The notes beneath the pieces are model-generated. The model searched no databases, had not been told where the DNA came from, and saw only the letters and a program-made list of their open reading frames with translations. Positions 35,137-43,045 of a stretch of 64,000 nt of DNA are shown here, one piece after another. The translations under genes were made by a program, and so were the position numbers. Numbering within the stretch: the first letter of the stretch is position 1; each line of letters opens with the position of its first letter. This DNA is from Flavobacterium sediminis (lineage in GTDB: Bacteria > Bacteroidota > Bacteroidia > Flavobacteriales > Flavobacteriaceae), in the NCBI RefSeq assembly GCF_003148385.1, contig NZ_CP029463.1:682001-746000 (forward strand). The letters run 5' to 3'.

Positions 35137-36599
35137 AACCCAAATTCTTTTCTGATTTTTTCACTTGCAATTTTTCCCGATATCAATGAGGGGGGAACAC
35201 CCGGTCCGGGAACAGTTAATTGTCCCGTAAAAAATAAATTCTGAACTTTTTTACTCTTTATTTTAGGTCTTAAAAATGCGGTTTGAAACAAAATATTGGC
35301 TAAACCGTAGGCATTCCCTTTATAAGAATGATAATCTTGAACAAAATCCTGTATTCCGAATGATTCATAAAACAAAACAGAATCTTTAAGTTCCTGTCCG
35401 GTGGTTTGCTCTAAACGGTTCATTAGCATTTCAAAATAATGTGCTCTGATCTCCGGAGAATCTTCTAAGCCCGGTGCAACAGGGATCAAAAATGTAGCTG
35501 CTTCTTTTCCTTCGGGAGCAAAAAAGGGATCTGTTTTTGAGGGAAAGCTAGCATAATACAAAGGCTTTTTAGGCCAAGCCGGTGTATCGTAAATTTCTAC
35601 AGCATGTGGTTCAAAAGGCTCATCAAAGAATAGCGTATGATGTTCTACATTACTGATCTTTTGACTGAAGCCTACATAAAATAACAATGATGAAGGGGCG
35701 AAAACTCTCGATTGCCAATATTTTTCGTCATACATTCTAAATTGTTGCGGCAATAACTGTTCAGTATGATGGTAATCTGCCCCGCTTAATACCACATCGG
35801 ATGCAATGAATTCTCCGTTTACTTCCAGTCCTTTTGCCTTTTTCCCTTCCAGTACAATCCTATTTACTTCAGCTTCACAAACAAAATGAACGCCTAAAGA
35901 TTGTGCCAATGTGACCATTGCTTCTACAACGGTATACATCCCTTTTGAAGGATGCCAGGTTCCCAAACCAAAATCAGCATAGTTCATAAAATTATAAAAC
36001 AAAGGCGTATCAGATGGTTTGGCTCCCAGAAATAAAACCGGAAATTCGAGTATCTGCTGTAATTTTTCGCTTTTGAATTCACTTCGTACTTTCTGACTGA
36101 TCGTTTTAAAGAACTGATGAACTCTGATCATGGTTTCCCAACTTACTAATTCTAAAACAGAATCTCCCGGTTTATAGACCATTTCATTTATAGCAATGTG
36201 ATAGTTCTTTTGGGCTTGCGCTATAAAATGTCTTAATTTTTCACCGCTTCCTCTTTCTTCTTGTTCAAAAACAGCAATAATAGTCTCTAAATGATCTGCT
36301 ATGGTGATACTTTCTTTATTCTTAAAGTAAACTTTATAAGCCGGAGACAAACGGTTGAGCTCATAGTAATCATGAGTTGACATTCCAAAATCATTAAAGA
36401 ATTTTTCAAAAACATCAGGCATCCAGTACCAAGTTGGCCCCATATCAAAATGAAAACCATCTCGGGATAATCGGCGTGCACGACCTCCTAAGCTTTTGTT
36501 TTTCTCAAAAACCACCACTTCAAATCCGGCTTTAGCCAAATAACAACTAGCCGCCAGAGAGGAAAATCCGGAACCAATTATACTTACTTTAGTTTTCAA
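35133..36599 (-). CDS. crtI: Phytoene desaturase, CrtI type
   Basis: This 488-residue FAD enzyme converts phytoene to lycopene by four desaturations. The dinucleotide-binding fold is at the very N-terminus (SIIGSGFSSLAASCYLAKAG), followed by LGGRARRL. The CrtI signature near the end reads NLFFTGQLTVPGPGVPPSLISGK. The start is a TTG at 36597-36599: an in-frame TGA lies just upstream and no later Met would keep the FAD motif. The first gene of crtIBZY, it is preceded by a palindromic candidate operator 10 nt upstream. Confidence 0.95.
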   Translation of the reverse strand: MKTKVSIIGSGFSSLAASCYLAKAGFEVVVFEKNKSLGGRARRLSRDGFHFDMGPTWYWMPDVFEKFFNDFGMSTHDYYELNRLSPAYKVYFKNKESITIADHLETIIAVFEQEERGSGEKLRHFIAQAQKNYHIAINEMVYKPGDSVLELVSWETMIRVHQFFKTISQKVRSEFKSEKLQQILEFPVLFLGAKPSDTPLFYNFMNYADFGLGTWHPSKGMYTVVEAMVTLAQSLGVHFVCEAEVNRIVLEGKKAKGLEVNGEFIASDVVLSGADYHHTEQLLPQQFRMYDEKYWQSRVFAPSSLLFYVGFSQKISNVEHHTLFFDEPFEPHAVEIYDTPAWPKKPLYYASFPSKTDPFFAPEGKEAATFLIPVAPGLEDSPEIRAHYFEMLMNRLEQTTGQELKDSVLFYESFGIQDFVQDYHSYKGNAYGLANILFQTAFLRPKIKSKKVQNLFFTGQLTVPGPGVPPSLISGKIASEKIRKEFGL

Positions 36600-36608
36600 T
36601 CTTCAATC

Positions 36609-36647
36609 ATTTTGTTTAACAAAAATAATAATTTTATTAAACAAAAT
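36609..36647 (-). promoter_or_regulatory. Candidate operator and -7 box of the crtIBZY operon
   Basis: Perfect 11-bp inverted arms ATTTTGTTTAA (36609-36619) and TTAAACAAAAT (36637-36647) are 17 bp apart. On the minus strand a TAnnTTTG box, TATTTTTG, sits at 36620-36627, directly against one arm. It is 21 nt from the crtI TTG. The layout would let a regulator bound to the palindrome cover the promoter. The adjacent MerR/CarH-like protein is the obvious candidate. No TTTG -33 box is found at normal spacing. Confidence 0.55.
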
Positions 36648-36665
36648 GAAATAAGGCAAAAAAAA

Positions 36666-37565
36666 TTACACTTGGTGCAACAATTCCTGAATACTCATAA
36701 ATTGTTGTATTCCAGTATTTAGTTTAGAAATATACTGTGTTTGTTGCCCTAACACCCAAAGCTCATGGGATGTTTCTTTTAATACTAAATCGGAGAATTG
36801 CGACAGGTAATTGTCTATTTCTGAAGCAGAAGGTTGTACCGTAAAATAAGATACAAAGACAAGATTCGGATGAATATCAACCATGAACTGCAAATCTTCA
36901 ACAGGAACACTTTCGCCTAAGAAGACAACTCTATAGTCTCTTTTCAGCAATTGATATTGCAGAAATAATAATCCTAGTTCATGGATCTCATTCAAAGGTA
37001 AAAATAAGACAAACAATCGATCCTCTTTTACATCCTTCACTTTAAGGTAAAGGTTTTCCATTTCAAAGAACAATTTTTGCTTTACTAACGAACTGATAAA
37101 GTGTTCATGGACCGGTTTTAAGGTCGCTGTTTGCCATAACAAGCCTATTTCGTCTAACAAGGGGATAAAAACATCAAAGAAAATAGCATCAAAATTTTTA
37201 ACCTCTTTCAACTGATTATACGCTTTGTGGAATAATTCCGTATCAAAATTGAACATAGCCAGTTTGAACTCTGATAAGGCTAAAGTAGCACTGGTTTTTT
37301 GCGAATACGTTTGCTGCACTAACTGAACCAATTGTGATTCATTCAATTGTGCGATCTTGGATATCTTATATCCGAAACGGTTTAAAAAAGCAATATTGAG
37401 TAATTTCTGAAGCTCTTCGGAAGTATAAGAACGAACATTGTTCTCGTTTCTATCCGGCGTAAAGATCTCATAGCGTTTTTCCCAAATTCTAATGGTGTGC
37501 GCTTTTATTCCAGAAAGATTTTCTAAATCTTTCACACTAAAAATTGTCTTAATATTGTTTAGCAT
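36666..37565 (-). CDS. CarH/LitR-like MerR regulator with B12-binding light-sensor motifs
   Basis: This is a 299-residue regulator. Residues 8-75 form a MerR winged helix (FSVKDLENLSGIKAHTIRIWEKRYEIFTP). Residues about 95-175 form a helical bundle holding W-x9-EH (LLWQTATLKPVHEHF), the motif that caps adenosylcobalamin in CarH. Residues about 185-299 form a Rossmann-type B12 domain with ExHxxG (NEIHELG), where CarH also has Glu rather than the Asp of methylmalonyl-CoA mutase. The known family represses carotenoid genes in the dark and lets go on light-driven B12 cleavage. Its place directly before crtIBZY supports the same role. Light sensing itself is inferred. Confidence 0.88.
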   Translation of the reverse strand: MLNNIKTIFSVKDLENLSGIKAHTIRIWEKRYEIFTPDRNENNVRSYTSEELQKLLNIAFLNRFGYKISKIAQLNESQLVQLVQQTYSQKTSATLALSEFKLAMFNFDTELFHKAYNQLKEVKNFDAIFFDVFIPLLDEIGLLWQTATLKPVHEHFISSLVKQKLFFEMENLYLKVKDVKEDRLFVLFLPLNEIHELGLLFLQYQLLKRDYRVVFLGESVPVEDLQFMVDIHPNLVFVSYFTVQPSASEIDNYLSQFSDLVLKETSHELWVLGQQTQYISKLNTGIQQFMSIQELLHQV

Positions 37566-37578
37566 TTTATTTCAAATC

Positions 37579-37592
37579 ATTAAACAAATATA
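37579..37592 (-). promoter_or_regulatory. -7 box and half-operator of the MerR regulator gene
   Basis: On the minus strand TATATTTG (37585-37592) is a consensus -7 box 20 nt before the regulator ATG. It runs into TTTGTTTAAT, the same half-site (TTGTTTAA) found as both arms of the crtI palindrome, suggesting autoregulation. Confidence 0.5.
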
Positions 37593-37606
37593 AAACATTT
37601 TAAATA

Positions 37607-38455
37607 TTAAGGTTGCGTGTAGCTCATTAATTTAACCACATCCCCATTAAAAACATTCACATCTACCGTTCCGTCAATACCTTCGATCTTTGCTTTTTCT
37701 GTGAATTGCCAGATCAGCCAATGCTCATCCGGATTCTTCCGCCAAAAGTTGTAATTAGCAATCCAGAAAGGGTAATCTGAGAATTCTTTTTTCAAAAAGT
37801 CGTTGTAGTAACTCTCACCGGTATAAATGATCGGTTTAACTTTGTAATGTTGCTCTACTTTGGTCAACCAACGTTTCAACCCCAGTTTTAACCTTTCTAA
37901 AGACTGTGTTTTAGGTAATTTTTCAATATCTAGAACCGGTGGCAGATCGCCTTTCTCTAATTTGACGGTTTTGATAAAATTCTCAGCCTGTTTTATAGAG
38001 TTCTCATTAGGTCGATAATAATGATAGGCCCCTCGTAAAAAACCGTTTTCTTTTGACTTTTTCCAATTCCGTCGAAATTTCAGATCCACTTTATCCTGTC
38101 CGGCTGTAGCCCTAATAAAAGCAAAGGAAAGCTGAAAAGTATCTTCCAGTACCTGAATATTCTGCCAATCAATGTCTTCTTGGTATTCTGAAACATCAAA
38201 CCCGAATTCATGATTCGTATGAGAACTCAATACTTCATAAATTCTGATGTCGGCGATCTTTCTGTCTTCATGTGAAAGTTCACTTTTTTTAGCCCTGAAT
38301 CCTAAATAATATAAAAATCCGTCACGAAAATAGAACCCGAAAGCAGAAACCGTTAAAAAAACAACGACTACAAATAAATAGAAGCCTAATCCTTTAGCCT
38401 TTTTTTGTGTCTTTGGCTTGTAATTTCGTGAAGACGTATAATTTCTTTTCGTCAT
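37607..38455 (-). CDS. GH25-family lysozyme (muramidase) with N-terminal membrane anchor
   Basis: This 282-residue protein has a basic N-terminus and one membrane segment (about 23-45, FYLFVVVVFLTVSAFGFYF), then a GH25 barrel. The acidic residues of the active site appear in FGFDVSEYQEDIDW near residue 83 and PPVLDIEKLP near 175, with AYHYYRPNE between. It would cut the MurNAc-GlcNAc bond of peptidoglycan from the periplasmic side of the inner membrane. The start overlaps the pssA stop (TAATG), so the two are coupled, and the regulator gene follows after 41 nt. Confidence 0.9.
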   Translation of the reverse strand: MTKRNYTSSRNYKPKTQKKAKGLGFYLFVVVVFLTVSAFGFYFRDGFLYYLGFRAKKSELSHEDRKIADIRIYEVLSSHTNHEFGFDVSEYQEDIDWQNIQVLEDTFQLSFAFIRATAGQDKVDLKFRRNWKKSKENGFLRGAYHYYRPNENSIKQAENFIKTVKLEKGDLPPVLDIEKLPKTQSLERLKLGLKRWLTKVEQHYKVKPIIYTGESYYNDFLKKEFSDYPFWIANYNFWRKNPDEHWLIWQFTEKAKIEGIDGTVDVNVFNGDVVKLMSYTQP

Positions 38456-39192
38456 TACTTTGCTTTAGCCACATTAACAACAATCGAAATTAAGATATAA
38501 GAAAGAATGATAAGCGGTAGTGCTACTACTTGGAAAAACACTAATAAAACGATGGAAAATAACACAAAACCGATCTGCAATTTACTTTTTTTCCAACTGA
38601 ATTCTTTTATTTTCAAAGAGAATAATACAATTTCAGCATTCAATAAATAAGTACTAACTAAAGTAATTCCTAACAGGACATAAGGATTGTATAATAAATC
38701 GGTTAACCACTGATAATAATCAGCATACTGAATCATCGGAATACTCATGATCAAAAGTGCATTGGCCGGTGTAGGCAACCCGATAAAGTTCTCCGTCTGA
38801 CGTTCGTCAATATTAAAATTAGCCAATCGGTAAGCGGAAGCTAATGTTATCAAAAAACCTAAATAAGGAACAAATCCCATATAGTAAGTATCATCAGTCA
38901 ACATATAATCCGGTGCTTCAGCCTGTATAAATTCAAACAACTTAAACATCATAAGTCCGGGAACAACACCACTGGTTACCATATCTGCTAAAGAATCGAG
39001 TTGCAATCCCAATTCACTGGAAACATTCAGTTTTCTCGCGGCAAAACCGTCCCAATAGTCAAAAAAGATTCCCAGACATACAAAATAGAAAGCATGATCG
39101 TAATATCCGTTGAAGATTTCAACAATGGCTAAAAGGCCGCTTAATAAATTTAACAGCGTAAAAGTATTGGGAATATGTTTTTTAATAGACAT
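38455..39192 (-). CDS. pssA: CDP-diacylglycerol-serine O-phosphatidyltransferase
   Basis: This 245-residue membrane enzyme makes phosphatidylserine, the precursor of phosphatidylethanolamine. The CDP-alcohol phosphotransferase motif is complete: DYWDGFAARKLNVSSELGLQLDSLAD near residues 45-70, that is D-G-x2-A-R-x8-G-x3-D-x3-D. Six to eight membrane segments are visible. It is of the type II (integral membrane) class. It leads a minus-strand chain into the GH25 lysozyme gene. Confidence 0.94.
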   Translation of the reverse strand: MSIKKHIPNTFTLLNLLSGLLAIVEIFNGYYDHAFYFVCLGIFFDYWDGFAARKLNVSSELGLQLDSLADMVTSGVVPGLMMFKLFEFIQAEAPDYMLTDDTYYMGFVPYLGFLITLASAYRLANFNIDERQTENFIGLPTPANALLIMSIPMIQYADYYQWLTDLLYNPYVLLGITLVSTYLLNAEIVLFSLKIKEFSWKKSKLQIGFVLFSIVLLVFFQVVALPLIILSYILISIVVNVAKAK

Positions 39193-39221
39193 AAAAATAG
39201 GTTGATTTCTTTATTTTAAGA

Positions 39222-39229
39222 CAAAGATA
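39222..39229 (-). promoter_or_regulatory. -7 promoter box of pssA
   Basis: TATCTTTG on the minus strand matches TAnnTTTG and lies 29 nt upstream of the pssA ATG. No clear -33 box is seen. Confidence 0.45.
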
Positions 39230-39298
39230 ACACAATAACTTACTACTTTTAAAGTTTAGTATTTAAGATTTTTATTTGATATTTGTAAAAAAAAGAAT

Positions 39299-40375
39299 TT
39301 GAAAAGGATTTTACTCTTCTGTATACTTGCCTTATATACATTAACCGGTGTAGGTCAATCCGTTCGAAAATATTCCAACGAATTTCTAAGCATCGGTGTT
39401 GATGCTGCTGCTTTAGGTATGAGCAATGCCGTAACAGCTCAAAGTGCTGATGTAAACTCGGGGTATTGGAATCCAGCGGGATTGATGAACATAGAAGATA
39501 AACAGTTAGCATTAATGCATGCAAATTATTTTGCGAACATTGCCAAATACGACTATGCTGCCTTTGCGATGCCGATTGACCCGTACAGTGCTGTGGGTAT
39601 TTCATTGATCCGTTTCGGAGTTGACGATATTATGGACACTACGCAGTTAATCGATAGTCAGGGAAATATTGACTACAATAGAATTTCTCTTTTTTCTACT
39701 GCTGATTATGCTTTAACAGTTTCCTATGCCAGAAGTTCTCCTATCGACTATTTGAATTATGGTATCAATGCTAAAGTGATTCACAGGGTCATAGGTGACT
39801 TCGCTTCCTCTTGGGGATTCGGTTTTGACCTTGGATTGCAATATATATCTGATGATGAAGACTGGAAATTCGGCTTAATGCTTCGGGATATTACCACAAC
39901 GTATAATACCTGGACCATAAATGAGGAAAAATATAATGACATTAAAGATGCTGTTCCGGGTGAAAATCAGGAATTACCGGAAACCAGTGAGGTTACACTA
40001 CCAAAAGCTCAACTGGGAATTGCGAAGAAATATATTATACGGTATGACTATAGTATTACCGGTGCAGCCAACCTGAACATGGAGTTTGCCAGAACAAATG
40101 ACATCATTTCGACCAATGTTGCCAGTATTGCTCCGGCAGTCGGCTTTGAAGCCGGATATCTGGATCTGATCTTTTTAAGAGGCGGAGTCGGTAATTTTCA
40201 AAAGATCACACAAATAGACAATTCAACAAAACTAAGTTTTCAACCGAATTTCGGAGTTGGTTTTAAATACAAAGGAATTGAAATTGATTATGCATTAACT
40301 GACTTAGGAAATCAAAGTGATGCCTTGTATTCTAATATTTTCTCTGTAAAGATCGATTTCGGATATTTCAGATAA
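39299..40375 (+). CDS. PorV/PorQ-family outer-membrane protein
   Basis: This 358-residue protein has a signal peptide ending near GVGQ (residue 19) and then the PorV/PorQ opening RKYSNEFLSIGVDAAALGMSNAVTA...SGYWNPAGL. Alternating beta strands of a 14-stranded type barrel follow, with an aromatic C-terminus. PorV shuttles type IX cargo at the outer membrane. This shorter paralogue of the family may be PorQ-like or a stand-alone relative, so I give no symbol. The start is TTG at 39299, giving MKRILLFCILALYTL as the signal peptide. DUF4105 follows after 19 nt. Confidence 0.85.
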   Translation: MKRILLFCILALYTLTGVGQSVRKYSNEFLSIGVDAAALGMSNAVTAQSADVNSGYWNPAGLMNIEDKQLALMHANYFANIAKYDYAAFAMPIDPYSAVGISLIRFGVDDIMDTTQLIDSQGNIDYNRISLFSTADYALTVSYARSSPIDYLNYGINAKVIHRVIGDFASSWGFGFDLGLQYISDDEDWKFGLMLRDITTTYNTWTINEEKYNDIKDAVPGENQELPETSEVTLPKAQLGIAKKYIIRYDYSITGAANLNMEFARTNDIISTNVASIAPAVGFEAGYLDLIFLRGGVGNFQKITQIDNSTKLSFQPNFGVGFKYKGIEIDYALTDLGNQSDALYSNIFSVKIDFGYFR

Positions 40376-40394
40376 TCTCGGAAAAAATTTCGCT

Positions 40395-41549
40395 ATGATA
40401 AGAAAATTAGTCCTACTGGTTACATTATTAACTTTTACTACGCTATTTTCACAAAATATCATCTTATCCAAAGATGCTAAAGTCAGTATTCTCAATTGCG
40501 GTACCGGAAATGAATCGTATTCTCTTTACGGTCATACTGCCATCCGGATCTATGATAGAGTCAACTTTTTAGACCTTGTTTTTAACTATGGGGCATTTGA
40601 TTTTTCTACTCCTAATTTTGCCTTAAAGTTTATCAAAGGGGATCTCCAGTATTTTGTCACTACTGACTCATATAATGAATTTGAATACAGCTACAGAGCA
40701 GAGCAACGTTCTATTTACGAACAGGAATTAAATAGTTTGACTATAGCACAAAAACAAGCTTTATTTGATAAATTATGGCAGTCACTCCATTCGGATGAAC
40801 GCTTTTATACATATAAATTTATTGACCGCAACTGTACGACAATGGTAATTGACAAAGTCAATGATGTTTTAGGAAGCAAAATTATCACAAGTGTAAAACC
40901 CATTACTCAAACTTACAGAGAGGTTTTATATCCTTATTTAGAAAATCATTTCTTTGAAAAATTAGGGATCAATATCATTTTCGGTACTAAAGTAGACCAA
41001 TCGGCAGAAAAGCTGTTTCTTCCGTTAGATTTTATAAAATCTTTAGATCAGGCGCAATACAACGGAAAACCACTGACAAAACCCATGGCAACAGTTTATG
41101 AAGCGCCAAACAACAACTTTACGGGATCTGTTTTTAACAGTATTTATACCGTCATATTTTTATTGCTTTTAATTGTTCTGATTCCGAAAAAATGGCTAAC
41201 GCTCTCTTATTTCTTTATTTTAGGATTGTTAGGCATATTCTTTTGTTTGGTAGGGTTTTATTCTGATCATCAGGAAGTTTTATGGAATTACAATGCATTG
41301 CTTTTCAATCCGCTTTATTTACTTCTATTCTTTTTTTCCGTTACACATAAAACGAAACAACGCATCTTAACCTCCAAAGTATTGATTGCAATGCTTTTAG
41401 GCTATTTGGTTTACATGCTAAACAAAATTCATTTAGGTATTGTACTGCCGTTTATTATTACTCATTTTATTTTGTTAGCAAAAATAGCTTTAAGTCAAAA
41501 AAGATCAGGTAATCTATTCTTTTTTACGATTCGGAAAAACAATGGGTAA
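40395..41549 (+). CDS. DUF4105-domain membrane protein
   Basis: This 384-residue protein has a signal peptide (TTLFSQ, about residue 20), then a DUF4105/Lnb-type N-terminal domain with LNCGTGNESYSLYGHTAIRIYD and YKFIDRNCTTMV near 150. Four or five membrane segments follow from about residue 245 on. The conserved Cys and His in this domain give a papain-like look (NlpC-type fold). The protein would work at the inner membrane facing the periplasm. No function is established. It is probably co-transcribed with the PorV/PorQ-like gene. Confidence 0.84.
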   Translation: MIRKLVLLVTLLTFTTLFSQNIILSKDAKVSILNCGTGNESYSLYGHTAIRIYDRVNFLDLVFNYGAFDFSTPNFALKFIKGDLQYFVTTDSYNEFEYSYRAEQRSIYEQELNSLTIAQKQALFDKLWQSLHSDERFYTYKFIDRNCTTMVIDKVNDVLGSKIITSVKPITQTYREVLYPYLENHFFEKLGINIIFGTKVDQSAEKLFLPLDFIKSLDQAQYNGKPLTKPMATVYEAPNNNFTGSVFNSIYTVIFLLLLIVLIPKKWLTLSYFFILGLLGIFFCLVGFYSDHQEVLWNYNALLFNPLYLLLFFFSVTHKTKQRILTSKVLIAMLLGYLVYMLNKIHLGIVLPFIITHFILLAKIALSQKRSGNLFFFTIRKNNG

Positions 41550-41596
41550 TCACAATTTTGTTTTTCATTAAATAAAAAAGTCACAATACACTTCAC

Positions 41597-42979
41597 TTAT
41601 TGTCCTCTGAAGAACAACACCGTACTTAGCGTTTTAACAACAATGTTTATATCAAGAAATAAACTGCGGTGTTTAATGTAATACAGATCATAGCGCAATT
41701 TCATCAAGCTATCTTCCAGATTTTCTCCGTAGGGATAATTAACTTGTGCCCAACCGGTTAGCCCGGGTTTGATCACATGTCGTGTTTTATATAAAGGAAT
41801 ATTTTCGGCAATTTGCTCTACAAAAACCGGACGTTCAGGTCTTGGCCCTATAATAGCCATTTCGCCTTTCAACACATTAATAAACTGAGGAACCTCATCC
41901 AAACGTGATTTCCTCAGAAGCTTTCCTATAGGGGTAATACGAGCATCATTCACTCTTGCAAAAACAGCCCCATGCTTTTCAGCATCGACTACCATTGTTC
42001 TTAGTTTTACGATTTTAAACGGTTCACCGTTTCTACCGATTCTTTCCTGTTTATAGAAGAGTGGCCCTCTGTTTCCGATAAGGTTAAACATGGAGATGAA
42101 CGGCAGTAAAAAAAGTAAGCCTAATAAACCTAACACCGACATTACAATATCAAAAAAGCGAGTGTAAAAAAGGTACAGTTTGTTCTGATTGCTTCGGCTA
42201 AAAGGGAAAAAACGATACAGTTCTTTATTATCAAAATGAATAGGTAAACGATAAGTCGCTGATTCATATACATCAGCATATTGCTTAATTACGATTCCCT
42301 GTTCTAATAAATTTAATAATTTATCATACAATTCCACTGAAATTGATTTACCGGAATCGTTTGTAACGACTACTTCCGAAATACCTTTTTCGTATACAAA
42401 CCTTTCTAATTCATCTATATGAATCTCTTTTAAATTAACCGCTCGTTGTTTGTCATCTGTAGCAACAAATCCTCTTACAATATAATGCGGATTCCCCTTC
42501 ACAAGATCTTTGATTCGCTCTTCAATTTTTTTGCTATTCCCTACAAAAATGACATTCTTATAAAAACGATTAGACGCTAAGAACTGAATATAAAGATACC
42601 TCCAAACCAAAAGCGCTGTAAAAATAGATACAAAAAACAAAATAATCTGCAAACGATTTGAAGGGAGTACCGGTGTATAGAAAGGTGTTAACAAATAGAT
42701 CAATGTAGTCACTGCTGTTGTTAACACAATACTTTTAATGATCTGGTAACGATTACTCGCTATTTGCAGATTGTACATTTCAAAAATTGTCCCGATCGTG
42801 GTCAGGTATATAGCTAATACTATAGCCCAATAATAATTATCTACGGTAATTGAAAAGTAATCAAATTCAAAAAAGTTCCCGATAACCTGTAAAAATAAAA
42901 ACACAAAAAAGATGTCGAAAATACGCAATAGCACTTTTCGTTCGGATATCTCGAAATGCATTTTTTTCTTTGGGGACAT
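41597..42979 (-). CDS. Undecaprenyl-phosphate sugar phosphotransferase (exopolysaccharide initiating enzyme)
   Basis: This 460-residue polyprenyl glycosylphosphotransferase has four or five N-terminal membrane segments, a middle nucleotide-binding-like domain (about 135-245, NVIFVGNSKKIEERI) and a membrane segment near 280. The C-terminal bacterial sugar transferase domain shows YKQERIGRNGEPFKIVKLRTM, SRLDEVPQFINVLKGEMAIIGPRPE and PGLTGWAQVNY. It loads the first sugar phosphate (typically glucose- or galactose-1-P) on the lipid carrier. It is the last gene of the polysaccharide cluster. Confidence 0.93.
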   Translation of the reverse strand: MSPKKKMHFEISERKVLLRIFDIFFVFLFLQVIGNFFEFDYFSITVDNYYWAIVLAIYLTTIGTIFEMYNLQIASNRYQIIKSIVLTTAVTTLIYLLTPFYTPVLPSNRLQIILFFVSIFTALLVWRYLYIQFLASNRFYKNVIFVGNSKKIEERIKDLVKGNPHYIVRGFVATDDKQRAVNLKEIHIDELERFVYEKGISEVVVTNDSGKSISVELYDKLLNLLEQGIVIKQYADVYESATYRLPIHFDNKELYRFFPFSRSNQNKLYLFYTRFFDIVMSVLGLLGLLFLLPFISMFNLIGNRGPLFYKQERIGRNGEPFKIVKLRTMVVDAEKHGAVFARVNDARITPIGKLLRKSRLDEVPQFINVLKGEMAIIGPRPERPVFVEQIAENIPLYKTRHVIKPGLTGWAQVNYPYGENLEDSLMKLRYDLYYIKHRSLFLDINIVVKTLSTVLFFRGQ

Positions 42980-43045
42980 TTTTTAAAAATTAGTTATGCA
43001 AAATAATGAATTTATTTAGACTTTTTAACATTTCAAAAACAGAAA

